From positions 1-34,300 of the forward strand of contig JAQGNJ010000229.1 in the NCBI GenBank assembly GCA_028291885.1: a DNA stretch of 34,300 bases, in the 5' to 3' direction. The notes beneath the pieces were generated by a model that searched no databases, was not told the DNA's origin, and saw only the letters and a program-made list of their open reading frames with translations. Below are positions 22,387-29,841 of this stretch, one piece after another. Source of the stretch: Ramlibacter sp. GTDB lineage: Bacteria; Pseudomonadota; Gammaproteobacteria; Burkholderiales; Burkholderiaceae_C. The translations under genes and the position numbers were made by a program. Every line of letters begins with the position of its first letter. Position 1 is the first letter of the stretch.

Positions 22387-23241
22387 TCAGACCACCTTGA
22401 TGCCCTGGACCTGCGGATCCGGCGGCGGATAGCGCAGTCCCAGCGACAGCAGCTTGTCGCGCACGATGGTCGCGATCATCAGGTTGCGGTGCGTCTTGGA
22501 GTCGGCCGGCACGATGGTCCACGGCGCGAGCGAGGTGCTGGTCGCGCCCAGCGCCTCGCCGTACGCCTGCTGGTAGCGGTCCCATTGCCGGCGCGCTTCC
22601 AGGTCCGCGGGAACGAATTTCCAGGCCTTGGCCGGATCGTCGACACGCGCCTGCAGGCGCTTGCGCTGTTCGTCGGGACCGATGTGAAGCATGAACTTCA
22701 GCACGACGGTGCCGGTTTCCACCAGCAGCCGTTCGAAGTCGTTGATCTGGCGGATGCGCTGCGCCACCTGCGTCGGCTCGAGTTCGCCGTTCACCACCGG
22801 CACCAGCACGTCCTCGTAGTGGCTGCGGTTGAAGATCATCAGCTCGCCGGCCCCGGGCACGCGCTGGTGGATGCGCCAGAGAAAATCGTGGGCGCGCTCT
22901 TCGTCGGACGGCGCCCGCCAGCTCGTGGTGTGCACGCCCAGCGGACTGACGCGGCCGAACACGTGGCGGATGGTGCCGTCCTTGCCCGAGGCGTCCATTC
23001 CCTGCAGCACGACCAACATCCTGAAGCGCCGGTCGGCGTACAGCAGGTCCTGCAGGTGGTCGATCTCGAGCGCGAGTTCCTCGATCAGCGCCTTGTCGCG
23101 CAGCTTGTCGCCGGTCGAGAAGGGCCTGGCCGCCGGGTCGAATTTCGACAGCACCGCCGCCGCCTTGCCCGTGGTGGCGACCTGCCAGGGCGCCAGGGCG
23201 GCGCGACTGGCGCGCCTGGGCCGCTTGGTCTTCGGGGCCAC
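22387..23241 (-). CDS. ppk2: Polyphosphate kinase 2 family protein
   Basis: PPK2 enzymes transfer phosphate between polyphosphate and nucleotides. A GTG start at 23241 is proposed because AGGAG lies eight bases upstream, just past the dctM stop; the 284 residues then match the family. The Walker A is GMDASGKDG (81-89), the lid region follows, and NRSHYED (138-144) is the Walker B-side motif. The C-terminus has WTIVPADSKTHRNLMIA, typical of single-domain PPK2. Whether it prefers AMP, ADP/GDP or NMP cannot be told. It is the fourth gene of the TRAP operon strand, 11 bases after dctM, an unusual pairing with a transporter. Confidence 0.92.
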   Translation of the reverse strand: MAPKTKRPRRASRAALAPWQVATTGKAAAVLSKFDPAARPFSTGDKLRDKALIEELALEIDHLQDLLYADRRFRMLVVLQGMDASGKDGTIRHVFGRVSPLGVHTTSWRAPSDEERAHDFLWRIHQRVPGAGELMIFNRSHYEDVLVPVVNGELEPTQVAQRIRQINDFERLLVETGTVVLKFMLHIGPDEQRKRLQARVDDPAKAWKFVPADLEARRQWDRYQQAYGEALGATSTSLAPWTIVPADSKTHRNLMIATIVRDKLLSLGLRYPPPDPQVQGIKVV

Positions 23242-23252
23242 CGCGCCTGCTC

Positions 23253-25220
23253 CTAACCGCCGTAGAGATACCTGGGCAGCCACAGCGTCATGCCGGGCCA
23301 CACGTACATGAACACCATGCACAGGATCACGATCAGCATGTACGGCATCATCCCGGCGAAGATCTGGTTGATGGTCACGTGCGAGGGCGACACACCCTTC
23401 AGGTAGAAGGCGGACATCGCCACCGGCGGCGACAGGAAGGCGGCCTGCAGGTTCACGAACACCAGCACGCCCCACAGGATCGGGTCGATCTGGAAGTGCG
23501 TCAGCAGCGGCAGGAAGATGGGCACGAAGATCACGATGATCTCGGTCCACTCCAGCGGCCAGCCGAGGATGAAGATGATCGCCTGCGACACCAGCAGGAA
23601 CTGCAGCGGCGACAGGTTCATCGAGAGCACCCAGTTCTCGACCACGCTCTGTCCGCCCAGCAGCGCGAACACCGCCGAGAACAGCGCCGATCCGACGAAC
23701 AGCCAGCAGACCATGGCGGTTGTCTTGGCCGTGAGGAAAACCGCTTCCTTGATCCGCTGGAAATCGAGGGTGCGCGCCTGCCACGCCATCAGGAAGGCGC
23801 CGGCCGCACCCACGGCGGCCGACTCGGTCGCCGTCGTGATGCCGAACAGGATCACCGCCAGCACGACGAAAGTCAGGATCGCCAGCGGCATGACCGACGT
23901 GATCAGCATCCCCAGGATCTCGAACTGCTCGGCGTCGAATTTCGCGTAGTACCAGGCCAGCAGCAGCAGCGTCAGGCCGCAGGCGATCCAGAACCCGGTG
24001 TAGAACGCCGGCGGCACGGCAATCGCATGGGGCGCGTCGACTGCCGCCGGGTCGCCCATCTGCTGCAGCGGTTCGTCGGCGGCAGGCATCCTGGCGGCCG
24101 CCGAGGACGCCGCAGCCTCCGTGGGGTCCGCACCGGGCGGTTCCTCCAAACCGCCGGAGGACGGCGGCTCCTGCACGCCGCCGGCGCTGGGAGGTTCCTG
24201 CAGTCCGCCCGCACCCGGCGCTTCCCGGACCCCGCCCGATGCGGGAACAGCGGCGATCGGCGGCGTCGCGGCGAGTTTCTGCGCCTGAGCCGCCGGCTTG
24301 GCTGCCGCTTCGTTGTCTTCCTGCGAGTGGATCACCACATACCACCAGATCGCGCCCAGCGTGACGACGGCGAGCAGCAGCGGCACCAGCGCTTTCATCA
24401 GGCTGGAGGCGAGCCGGCTCCACGGGATCGGGCCGACGCCGTCGGGAGCCTTGAGCGCGCGCCCGGGCGACACGACGGCCGCCAGCAGCGCGGGCAGCAT
24501 CCGCCGGCCATAGTTCGCCGCGACGTGGGCCACCCAGGGCCGGACCGGCACCGTCATCTGCTCCGGTGGAAGGCGAGGCGCGACCTTCGGATTGATCAGG
24601 ACCCAGCCGATGATGTAGATCAGGTAGAGCAGCGCGAGGAAGAAGCCCGGGAACATCGCGGCGGCATAGAGCTTGACGACCGACTGGCCGGCGACTGCCG
24701 CATACACGATGATCATCACGGAGGGCGGGATCAGGATGCCCAGCGTGCCGCCGGCCGTGATCACGCCGGCCGCCAGCCGCGTGTCGTAGCCGGCGTTGAG
24801 CATCGGGCGCATCGCGATCACGCCCATCAGCACCACGACCGCACCCACCAGGCCGCTGGCGATCCCCCAAAACGTGCAGATGATCAGCGTCGTGACGGCC
24901 AGGGAGCCGGGAACGCTCCGGAACGCGAGCTGCACGCTGTGGAACATCTTGTCGACCAGCGCCCCCCGTTCCATCACATAGCCCATCAGGACGAACAGCG
25001 GGATCGACAACAGCGTGTCGTTGGTCATCGCTCCGAAGGCGCGCTGCACCATGAGGTCGAAGATCCTGTTGTTCCAGAAATGCTGGGCCGGGTCGTAAAA
25101 GGCCACGAACCCGAACATCATTCCGAGGCCCATCAGGGTGAAGGCGGTCGGGAAGCCCATCATGATCACGATGACGATGAGCCCCAGCATCGTCATTCCA
25201 AGTGCAGCGTTGCTCATCAT
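23253..25220 (-). CDS. dctM: TRAP transporter large permease (DctM/FcbT3-like) with a long central insertion
   Basis: The large membrane subunit of a sodium- or proton-driven TRAP importer. The ATG at 25220 shares its A with the dctQ stop (TGATG), giving translational coupling. At 655 residues it is about 220 longer than a usual DctM (~430). Residues 1-~175 and ~430-655 are the family halves: GGTLGILIPPSVMIIVYA, then TTATESAAVGAAGAFLMA, WPLEWTEIIVIFVPIFLPLL and FLSPPVAMSAFYLKGVSP. The insertion between them contains two extra hydrophobic segments (LVPLLLAVVTLGAIWWYVVI and FYTGFWIACGLTLLLLAWYY) separated by an Ala/Pro/Gly-rich linker with four 9-residue repeats (329-364). Similar long forms may exist among FcbT3 relatives, so this may be lineage-specific rather than unique. 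Confidence 0.92.
   Translation of the reverse strand: MMSNAALGMTMLGLIVIVIMMGFPTAFTLMGLGMMFGFVAFYDPAQHFWNNRIFDLMVQRAFGAMTNDTLLSIPLFVLMGYVMERGALVDKMFHSVQLAFRSVPGSLAVTTLIICTFWGIASGLVGAVVVLMGVIAMRPMLNAGYDTRLAAGVITAGGTLGILIPPSVMIIVYAAVAGQSVVKLYAAAMFPGFFLALLYLIYIIGWVLINPKVAPRLPPEQMTVPVRPWVAHVAANYGRRMLPALLAAVVSPGRALKAPDGVGPIPWSRLASSLMKALVPLLLAVVTLGAIWWYVVIHSQEDNEAAAKPAAQAQKLAATPPIAAVPASGGVREAPGAGGLQEPPSAGGVQEPPSSGGLEEPPGADPTEAAASSAAARMPAADEPLQQMGDPAAVDAPHAIAVPPAFYTGFWIACGLTLLLLAWYYAKFDAEQFEILGMLITSVMPLAILTFVVLAVILFGITTATESAAVGAAGAFLMAWQARTLDFQRIKEAVFLTAKTTAMVCWLFVGSALFSAVFALLGGQSVVENWVLSMNLSPLQFLLVSQAIIFILGWPLEWTEIIVIFVPIFLPLLTHFQIDPILWGVLVFVNLQAAFLSPPVAMSAFYLKGVSPSHVTINQIFAGMMPYMLIVILCMVFMYVWPGMTLWLPRYLYGG
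24129..24236 (-). repeat. Four 27-bp tandem repeats inside dctM
   Basis: Four successive 27-base units encode GGVREAPGA, GGLQEPPSA, GGVQEPPSS and GGLEEPPGA. The first begins at 24236 on the minus strand and the last ends at 24129. Unit length is a multiple of three, so copy-number changes would keep the frame. The units have diverged in wobble positions, so the array is not very recent. Confidence 0.9.
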
Positions 25221-25846
25221 CAGCCTTTCATGCCCTTGGATTTCTCGATCGCGAGTTGCCGCGACTCCTCGTCCACGTACTCGCTGGCGGCCAGCTGCTG
25301 CGCGACGACGTCGGCTTCCTCCGCATCCTTGAGGCGCTCCGGCCATTCGCCCGTCTTGAGGCAGACCACGCAGCGGATGATCTCGGCGACACCCTGCATC
25401 AGAACGATGGCGCCCGACAGCGGGATGATGAACTTGAACGGATACAGCGGCAGCGGCGTAGCGTTGAAGGTCTGTTCGTGCATGGCCAGCGAATCCTGGA
25501 AGTAGGTCCAGCCGGCCCAGGTCAGGGCCAGGATGCCCGGCAGGAAGAACAGGAAGTAGAGAACCAGGTCGAGGCTCGCCTGCTTGCGCGGCCGCATGCT
25601 GCCGTAGAGGAAATCGCCGCGCACGTGTCCGTTCTGCGCCAGCGTGTAGGCGCCGGCCATCATGAACAGCGTGCCGTACATCATGTTGCTGGCGTCGAAG
25701 ATCCACGCCGTCGGCATGTTCAGGATGTAGCGCTTGAAGACCTCGATGCAGACCATCAGCATCAGCGCGACGATCAGCCAGGCAAAGGCCTTGCCGATCC
25801 AGGTGCTGATCAGGTCGACCGTGTGGAGGAGTCTTTGGACATTCAT
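25220..25846 (-). CDS. dctQ: TRAP transporter small permease (DctQ/FcbT2-like)
   Basis: The small membrane subunit, 208 residues with four hydrophobic helices (about 15-37, 53-75, 91-113 and 137-160). The family pattern is seen in the first helix-loop (VCIEVFKRYILNMPTAWIFD) and in GAYTLAQNGHVRGDFLY. The C-terminal ~45 residues are a charged cytosolic tail (AEEADVVAQQLAASEYVDEES), longer than in E. coli YiaM-like proteins. The ATG at 25846 has only a weak RBS. The gene follows a strong terminator-like hairpin after dctP, so its level should be lower than that of the binding protein. Confidence 0.9.
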   Translation of the reverse strand: MNVQRLLHTVDLISTWIGKAFAWLIVALMLMVCIEVFKRYILNMPTAWIFDASNMMYGTLFMMAGAYTLAQNGHVRGDFLYGSMRPRKQASLDLVLYFLFFLPGILALTWAGWTYFQDSLAMHEQTFNATPLPLYPFKFIIPLSGAIVLMQGVAEIIRCVVCLKTGEWPERLKDAEEADVVAQQLAASEYVDEESRQLAIEKSKGMKG

Positions 25847-25876
25847 GAAGTACCGCCGGAAAACTGCTGTCAAAAC

Positions 25877-25905
25877 AAAACCAGCCCCGGTCAGGGGCTG
25901 GTTTT
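25877..25905 (-). terminator. Intrinsic terminator between dctP and dctQ
   Basis: AAAACCAGCCCC (25877-25888) pairs with GGGGCTGGTTTT (25894-25905) around a five-base loop. On either strand the stem ends in a four-base T run. In the minus direction it lies between the dctP stop and the dctQ start inside the operon, so it can act as a partial terminator or as a 3'-end stabiliser for the dctP message. Confidence 0.8.
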
Positions 25906-25920
25906 CGGGGAATGGACGGC

Positions 25921-27033
25921 TCAGGCCTTCTTGCCGGTGGCGAAGTAGTGGTTGTAGGCCATCTTGAAGTCCAGCGTGTAGTCGTTGTGCCACTGGCCCA
26001 CCCGCTGCGCGAAAGCGCGCTGCGAATCCATCACCCGCTTGAACATGGGGTTCTCGGCGGTCTTCTTGGCGACTGTCTTGTCCCATGCGGCCAGCTGCGC
26101 GCGCAGCACGGCATCCGGCGTCTTGTAGAACTTGATGCCCTGCTTCTTCATTTCCTCGTAGTCCTTGGAATTGCGGTCCGCATGTTTCCAGCTCATGTCG
26201 GCGCTGGACGCCTGCACGGCGTAGTCGATGATCGACTTCAGTTCCTGCGGCAGGGCGTTGTACTTGGCCTTGTTGAACAGGATCTCGAACTGCTCGCCCG
26301 ACTGGTGGAAGCTTTGCAGCATGCAGTTCTTGACCACGTCGGGAAAGCCCAGAACCCGGTCGCTGGAGGCGTTGTTGAATTCGGCCGCGTCGATCAGGCC
26401 GCGGTCCAGGGCCGGGACGATTTCACCGCCGGGCAGTGGGTTCACCGACGTGCCCATCTCGGTGAACATGTCGACCGCGAGGCCGACCGTGCGGAACTTC
26501 AGGCCCTTCATGTCCTCGACCTTCGCGACCGGCTTCTTGAACCAGCCCAGCGGCTGCACCGTCATCGGGCCGTACAGGTAGGACACCACGTCCATGTTGA
26601 TGGTCTTGTAGATCTCTTCGAGCAGCTGCTTGCCGCCGCCGTAGTAGTGCCATGACAGCACCAGGTTCGAGTCCAGGCCGAAAGCCGGGCCGGAGCCCCA
26701 GATCGCCAGCGCGGAATTCTTGCCGTAGTGGTATGCCACGACGCCGTGTCCGCCGTCGAGCGTGCCCTTGTTCACCGCCTCGAGCAGCTGGAAGGCCGGG
26801 ACGACGGCGCCCGACGGCAGCACCTCGATCTTCAGGCGGCCACCGGCCATGTCGTTGACCTTCTTGGCGAAGTCATTGGCGTACTCGTGGAAGATGTCCT
26901 TGGCCGGCCAGGTGCTCTGGAAGCGGAACGACGTGGTCTGCGCGACGGCGACCATCGGAGCCGACATCGCTCCGGCTGCGACTGCGGCGCCCTTGAGCAG
27001 GTTGCGGCGGCGGGGGGATTGGCTCTGGCTCAT
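25921..27033 (-). CDS. dctP: TRAP transporter substrate-binding protein (DctP/FcbT1-like)
   Basis: The periplasmic receptor of the TRAP importer, 370 residues. The Tat-type signal SPRRRNLLKG (6-15) with a hydrophobic stretch ending near AVAQ (residue 32) implies export in folded form. Mature sequence starts FRFQSTWPAKDIFHEYANDFAKK. GLKFRTVGLAVDMFTEMGTS and PALDRGLIDAAEFNNASSD contain the conserved Arg and Asn/Glu of the carboxylate-binding site. The whole matches the class annotated as mannitol/chloroaromatic TRAP receptors. AGGAGA lies upstream of the ATG. The ligand is probably an organic acid. Confidence 0.94.
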   Translation of the reverse strand: MSQSQSPRRRNLLKGAAVAAGAMSAPMVAVAQTTSFRFQSTWPAKDIFHEYANDFAKKVNDMAGGRLKIEVLPSGAVVPAFQLLEAVNKGTLDGGHGVVAYHYGKNSALAIWGSGPAFGLDSNLVLSWHYYGGGKQLLEEIYKTINMDVVSYLYGPMTVQPLGWFKKPVAKVEDMKGLKFRTVGLAVDMFTEMGTSVNPLPGGEIVPALDRGLIDAAEFNNASSDRVLGFPDVVKNCMLQSFHQSGEQFEILFNKAKYNALPQELKSIIDYAVQASSADMSWKHADRNSKDYEEMKKQGIKFYKTPDAVLRAQLAAWDKTVAKKTAENPMFKRVMDSQRAFAQRVGQWHNDYTLDFKMAYNHYFATGKKA

Positions 27034-27182
27034 GCTTGTCTCCTGGTTGATAGGTCATTCTTGGCACGATCGTTAGCACGCTATCTTTTGACTGGCTCGT
27101 GCTGCCGGGTAAGAGGGTTTTCACCAACGCGCCCGGGCGGCAATCCCCTATCCACTGATCCACCCAGCACAAAGGAGGCAGC
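27034..27182. promoter_or_regulatory. Divergent control region between dctP and the FAH-family gene
   Basis: This 149-base spacer separates two divergent starts, each with a good RBS (AGGAGA for dctP, AAAGGAGG at 27175-27182 area for the + gene). It contains palindromes ACGATCGT (27066-27073) and TAGC-AC-GCTA (27074-27083) that could bind a dimeric regulator. I see no convincing -35/-10 pair on either strand. No regulator gene is adjacent. Confidence 0.35.
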
Positions 27183-28014
27183 ATGGACAGAAGGAATTTT
27201 TTCCAGGGAACGGCCGTCGCCGCGGTGACCGGCGCGATCGCCGGCTGCGCGAGCCCGGGAGCAATGCAGGCAACGAGCCGGACTCCCTTCACGGTGCCGG
27301 GCACCTTCATCCCGGTCGTGGGTTCGGACGGGATGTACCCGGTGCGCCGGATCTACTGCATCCGCCGCAACTACGCGGCCCATGCGCGCGAGATGGGATC
27401 GGACCCGAACCGCGAGCCGCCGTTCTTTTTTTCCAGAAGCCGACCGATGCGATCCAGTTCGTTTCGGTGGGCTCGACGCCGGACCATCCTTACCCGCCGC
27501 TGACAAAGAACTACCACTACGAAGCCGAGCTGGTGGCATGCCTGGGCAAGGGCGGGCGCAGCATCCCGATCGCCAGCGCGCTGGATCACGTCTGGGGCTA
27601 CACCCTGGGCCTGGGCCTGGGCCTGGGCCTGGGCCTGGGCCTGGGCCTGGACATGACGCGACGCGACGCGATCTGCAGCGCGCCATGGGCGACGAGAAGA
27701 AGCCCTGGGAGATCGGCAAGAGCTTCGACCGCTCGGCGCCCATCGGCCCGGTCCACAGGGTTGCGCAGACGGGGCATTTCACCCAGGGTGCGATCTGGCT
27801 GAAGGTGAACGGCCAGACCAGGCAGAACGCCAACCTGAACCAGATGATCTGGTCCGTCGCCGAGCAGATCAGCAGGCTGTCGGAAGCCTTCGAGATGTTC
27901 CCCGGCGACATCATCTATTCCGGCACCCCGGAAAACGTGGGCCCGGTGGTCAAGGGCGACGTCATCGAGATGCACATCGACGGCCTGCCCAACCTCAGCG
28001 TCAAGATCGTCTAG
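27183..28014 (+). pseudogene. Fumarylacetoacetate hydrolase family gene broken at simple repeats
   Basis: Joined across three frames the sequence encodes an FAH-family protein: an N-terminal Tat/lipobox-like leader (DRRNFFQGTAVAAVTGAIAGCA), RNYAAHAREMGSDPNREPPFFF, then QKPTDA and DHPYPPLTKNYHYEAELV, DHVWGY, DMTRRD, LQRAM, and a normal C-terminus (MIWSVAEQISRL, GDIIYSGTPENVGPV). Frame is lost first at a T7 run (27426-27432; five Ts would be in frame), and again at an extra GCGAC unit (27654-27668), net +7 bases. Between them CTGGGC is repeated seven times, where one copy is usual. All lesions lie in tandem repeats, so slippage or sequencing error is likely. The intact enzyme would be ~262 residues and hydrolyse a beta-diketone-like aromatic breakdown product. 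The usual G-R-N-Y-A motif reads R-R-N-Y-A. Confidence 0.88.
27605..27652 (+). repeat. Hexanucleotide repeat CTGGGC x7 plus CTGGAC
   Basis: Seven perfect CTGGGC units (27605-27646) are followed by one CTGGAC. In frame they add six extra Leu-Gly pairs to the FAH-family protein before the LDMTRRD segment. Perfect identity of all units indicates recent expansion by replication slippage. Confidence 0.95.
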
Positions 28015-28052
28015 CGAGCCGCGCGGCGGCGGCCGCGGCGCGGCGGGACTGG

Positions 28053-28058
28053 CAGAAT
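28053..28058 (+). promoter_or_regulatory. -10 element of the rhodanese gene
   Basis: CAGAAT gives a predicted transcription start at 28065, one base before the ATG at 28066. No Shine-Dalgarno sequence is visible apart from GGGGCG. Confidence 0.35.
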
Positions 28059-28065
28059 CGGGGCG

Positions 28066-28506
28066 ATGGAACACCCGATTCAGCCCCATGACCGCGCCGC
28101 GCAGGTTCGGCCGGCGCAAGGCTACGCCGGCGACGTCACGCCGCAACTGGCCTGCCGGTGGTGGCAGCAGGGCGACGCCGTGCTGGTCGACGTGCGCACC
28201 GATGCCGAACGCGAATGGGTCGGCTTCGTGCCGGGCGCCGTGCCCCTGGCATGGAAGCAGTGGCCGGGCATGGCCATCAACGGTGGCTTCGACGATGCGA
28301 TCAAGGCCGCGGTCCCGCCGGGCAAGAAGGTGGTCCTGCTATGCCGCAGCGGCGTGCGTTCGATCGCCGCCGCGAAACGCGCAACCGAGCTCGGCATCGA
28401 GGCCTACAACATCCTCGAGGGCTTCGAAGGCGACGCCGACCAGGACGGCCACCGCGGCCGCAAGGGCGGCTGGCGCTTCCATGGCCTGCCCTGGCGCCAG
28501 GGCTGA
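28066..28506 (+). CDS. Rhodanese-like domain protein
   Basis: A single-domain, 146-residue rhodanese of the cytosol that would carry a persulfide. VLVDVRTDAEREWVGFVPGAVPLAW matches the N-terminal half (about 39-64), and the active-site loop is CRSGVRS with Cys93. The C-terminus NILEGFEGDADQDGHRGRKGGW is a pattern common in GlpE/PspE-like proteins of this clade. The ATG at 28066 is used because earlier codons are upstream of a -10-like element. Sulfur donor and acceptor are unknown. It ends 45 bases before argJ. Confidence 0.88.
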   Translation: MEHPIQPHDRAAQVRPAQGYAGDVTPQLACRWWQQGDAVLVDVRTDAEREWVGFVPGAVPLAWKQWPGMAINGGFDDAIKAAVPPGKKVVLLCRSGVRSIAAAKRATELGIEAYNILEGFEGDADQDGHRGRKGGWRFHGLPWRQG

Positions 28507-28551
28507 AGCGGCCGCGCACCTTTCTTTTCAACGCAACCCAAAAAGAGCTTC

Positions 28552-29778
28552 ATGGCTGTCAATCTGTCCGTGCCCCAGGCCGGCGAACTTCATCCCGTCC
28601 CGGGCGTGCGCATCGGGGTCGCCGAAGCGGGAATCCGCAAGGCCAACCGCAAGGACCTCACCGTCGTCCTCATCGACGCGGGCGCCTCGGTGTCGGGCGT
28701 CTTCACCCAGAACCGCTTCTGTGCCGCGCCGGTGCAGGTCAGCCGCGAGCACCTGCAGCGCGGCGACATCCGCGCGATGGTGATCAACACCGGCAACGCC
28801 AACGCCGGCACCGGCCAGGACGGCCTGGTCCGCGCCAGGTCCACCTGCATCGCGCTGGCCCGGCACCTCGATCTCGCGCCCGAACAGGTGCTGCCGTTTT
28901 CCACCGGCGTGATCATGGAGTCGCTGCCGGTCGAGCGCATCGAGGCGGGCCTGCCGGCGGCGATCGCCGACGCCGCGCCCGACCACTGGCTGCGTGCGGC
29001 CGAAGGCATCATGACGACCGACACGGTGCCCAAAGCGTTCAGCGCGCAGCCGAGCATCGACGGCGTGCGCGTCACTGTCACCGGGATCAGCAAGGGCGCC
29101 GGCATGATCCGGCCCAATATGGCGACCATGCTGGGCTTCATGGCAACCGACGCCAGGGTCGCTCCGGGCCTGATGCAGCAACTGGCGCGTGAGCTCGCCG
29201 ACGGTTCGTTCAACCGCGTGACGGTGGACGGCGACACGTCGACCAACGACTCGTTCGTTGTCATCGCCACCAACAAGGCTGCCCACGCCGAAATCACGTC
29301 GCTGGAAAGCGGTGCCGGACAGGCGCTGAAGGCGGCGATGCTCGAGGTCTCGCGCAAGCTGGCGCAGGCCATCGTGCGCGACGGCGAGGGTGCGACCAAG
29401 TTCATCACCGTGCGCGTCGAGGGCGGGGCGACGACCGGCGAATGCCTCAAGGTCGCCTATGCGATCTCGCATTCGCCGCTGGTCAAGACCGCGTTCTTCG
29501 CCAGCGACCCCAACCTTGGCCGGATCCTGGCGGCGGTCGGCTACGCCGGCATTGACGACCTCGACCAGAGCCGGATCGACCTGTACCTGGACGACGTGCT
29601 GGTCGCCGTCGACGGTGGCCGCAATCCGGCCTACCGCGAAGAGGACGGCCAGCGCGTGATGAAGCAAAGCGAGATCACCGTGCGGGTGGTGCTGGGACGC
29701 GGCGATGCCGCCGACACCGTCTGGACCTGCGATTTCAGCCACGACTACGTGAGCATCAACGCCGACTACCGTTCCTGA
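28552..29778 (+). CDS. argJ: Bifunctional ornithine acetyltransferase/N-acetylglutamate synthase
   Basis: ArgJ moves the acetyl group from N-acetylornithine to glutamate in cyclic arginine biosynthesis and may also use acetyl-CoA. The 408 residues match the family. The protein self-cleaves between Ala191 and Thr192 in [16 protein letters not shown], exposing the Thr nucleophile of the beta chain. The oxyanion residues are in FSTGVIME (about 116-123), and [10 protein letters not shown] is the conserved beta-chain motif. Position 188-190 is R-P-N-M where H-P-D-M is more common. It sits between the rhodanese gene and the DUF815 ATPase gene. Confidence 0.96.
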   Translation: MAVNLSVPQAGELHPVPGVRIGVAEAGIRKANRKDLTVVLIDAGASVSGVFTQNRFCAAPVQVSREHLQRGDIRAMVINTGNANAGTGQDGLVRARSTCIALARHLDLAPEQVLPFSTGVIMESLPVERIEAGLPAAIADAAPDHWLRAAEGIMTTDTVPKAFSAQPSIDGVRVTVTGISKGAGMIRPNMATMLGFMATDARVAPGLMQQLARELADGSFNRVTVDGDTSTNDSFVVIATNKAAHAEITSLESGAGQALKAAMLEVSRKLAQAIVRDGEGATKFITVRVEGGATTGECLKVAYAISHSPLVKTAFFASDPNLGRILAAVGYAGIDDLDQSRIDLYLDDVLVAVDGGRNPAYREEDGQRVMKQSEITVRVVLGRGDAADTVWTCDFSHDYVSINADYRS

Positions 29779-29795
29779 TTGCCGGCCTCACCCGG

Positions 29796-29815
29796 CCCTC
29801 TCGCGCAGGAGAGGG
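29796..29815. repeat. Short inverted repeat between argJ and the DUF815 gene
   Basis: CCCTCTC (29796-29802) pairs with GAGAGGG (29809-29815) over a six-base loop, preceded by GCCGGCCTCACCCGG. There is no T-run. I recall near-identical stems as dispersed intergenic repeats in many Burkholderiales, so it is likely a REP-like element rather than a terminator. Confidence 0.55.
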
Positions 29816-29841
29816 CGAAGAATGCCTGAGAGGATAGAGAT

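Noticed and set aside
22387-24870. One long minus-strand frame joining part of dctM (wrong frame) to ppk2
   Set aside because: The upstream part is out of frame with the true dctM. Only the segment after the GTG at 23241 matches a protein family.
27426-27432. Programmed frameshifting on the T7 run
   Set aside because: A single slip here would not restore the second frame change downstream, so recoding at this site alone could not make the full protein.
27600-27655. A Gly-Pro or Leu-Gly repeat protein (antifreeze or collagen-like)
   Set aside because: The repeats come from an expanded hexanucleotide inside an FAH-family gene; the flanking sequence on both sides is FAH-like, not a repeat protein.
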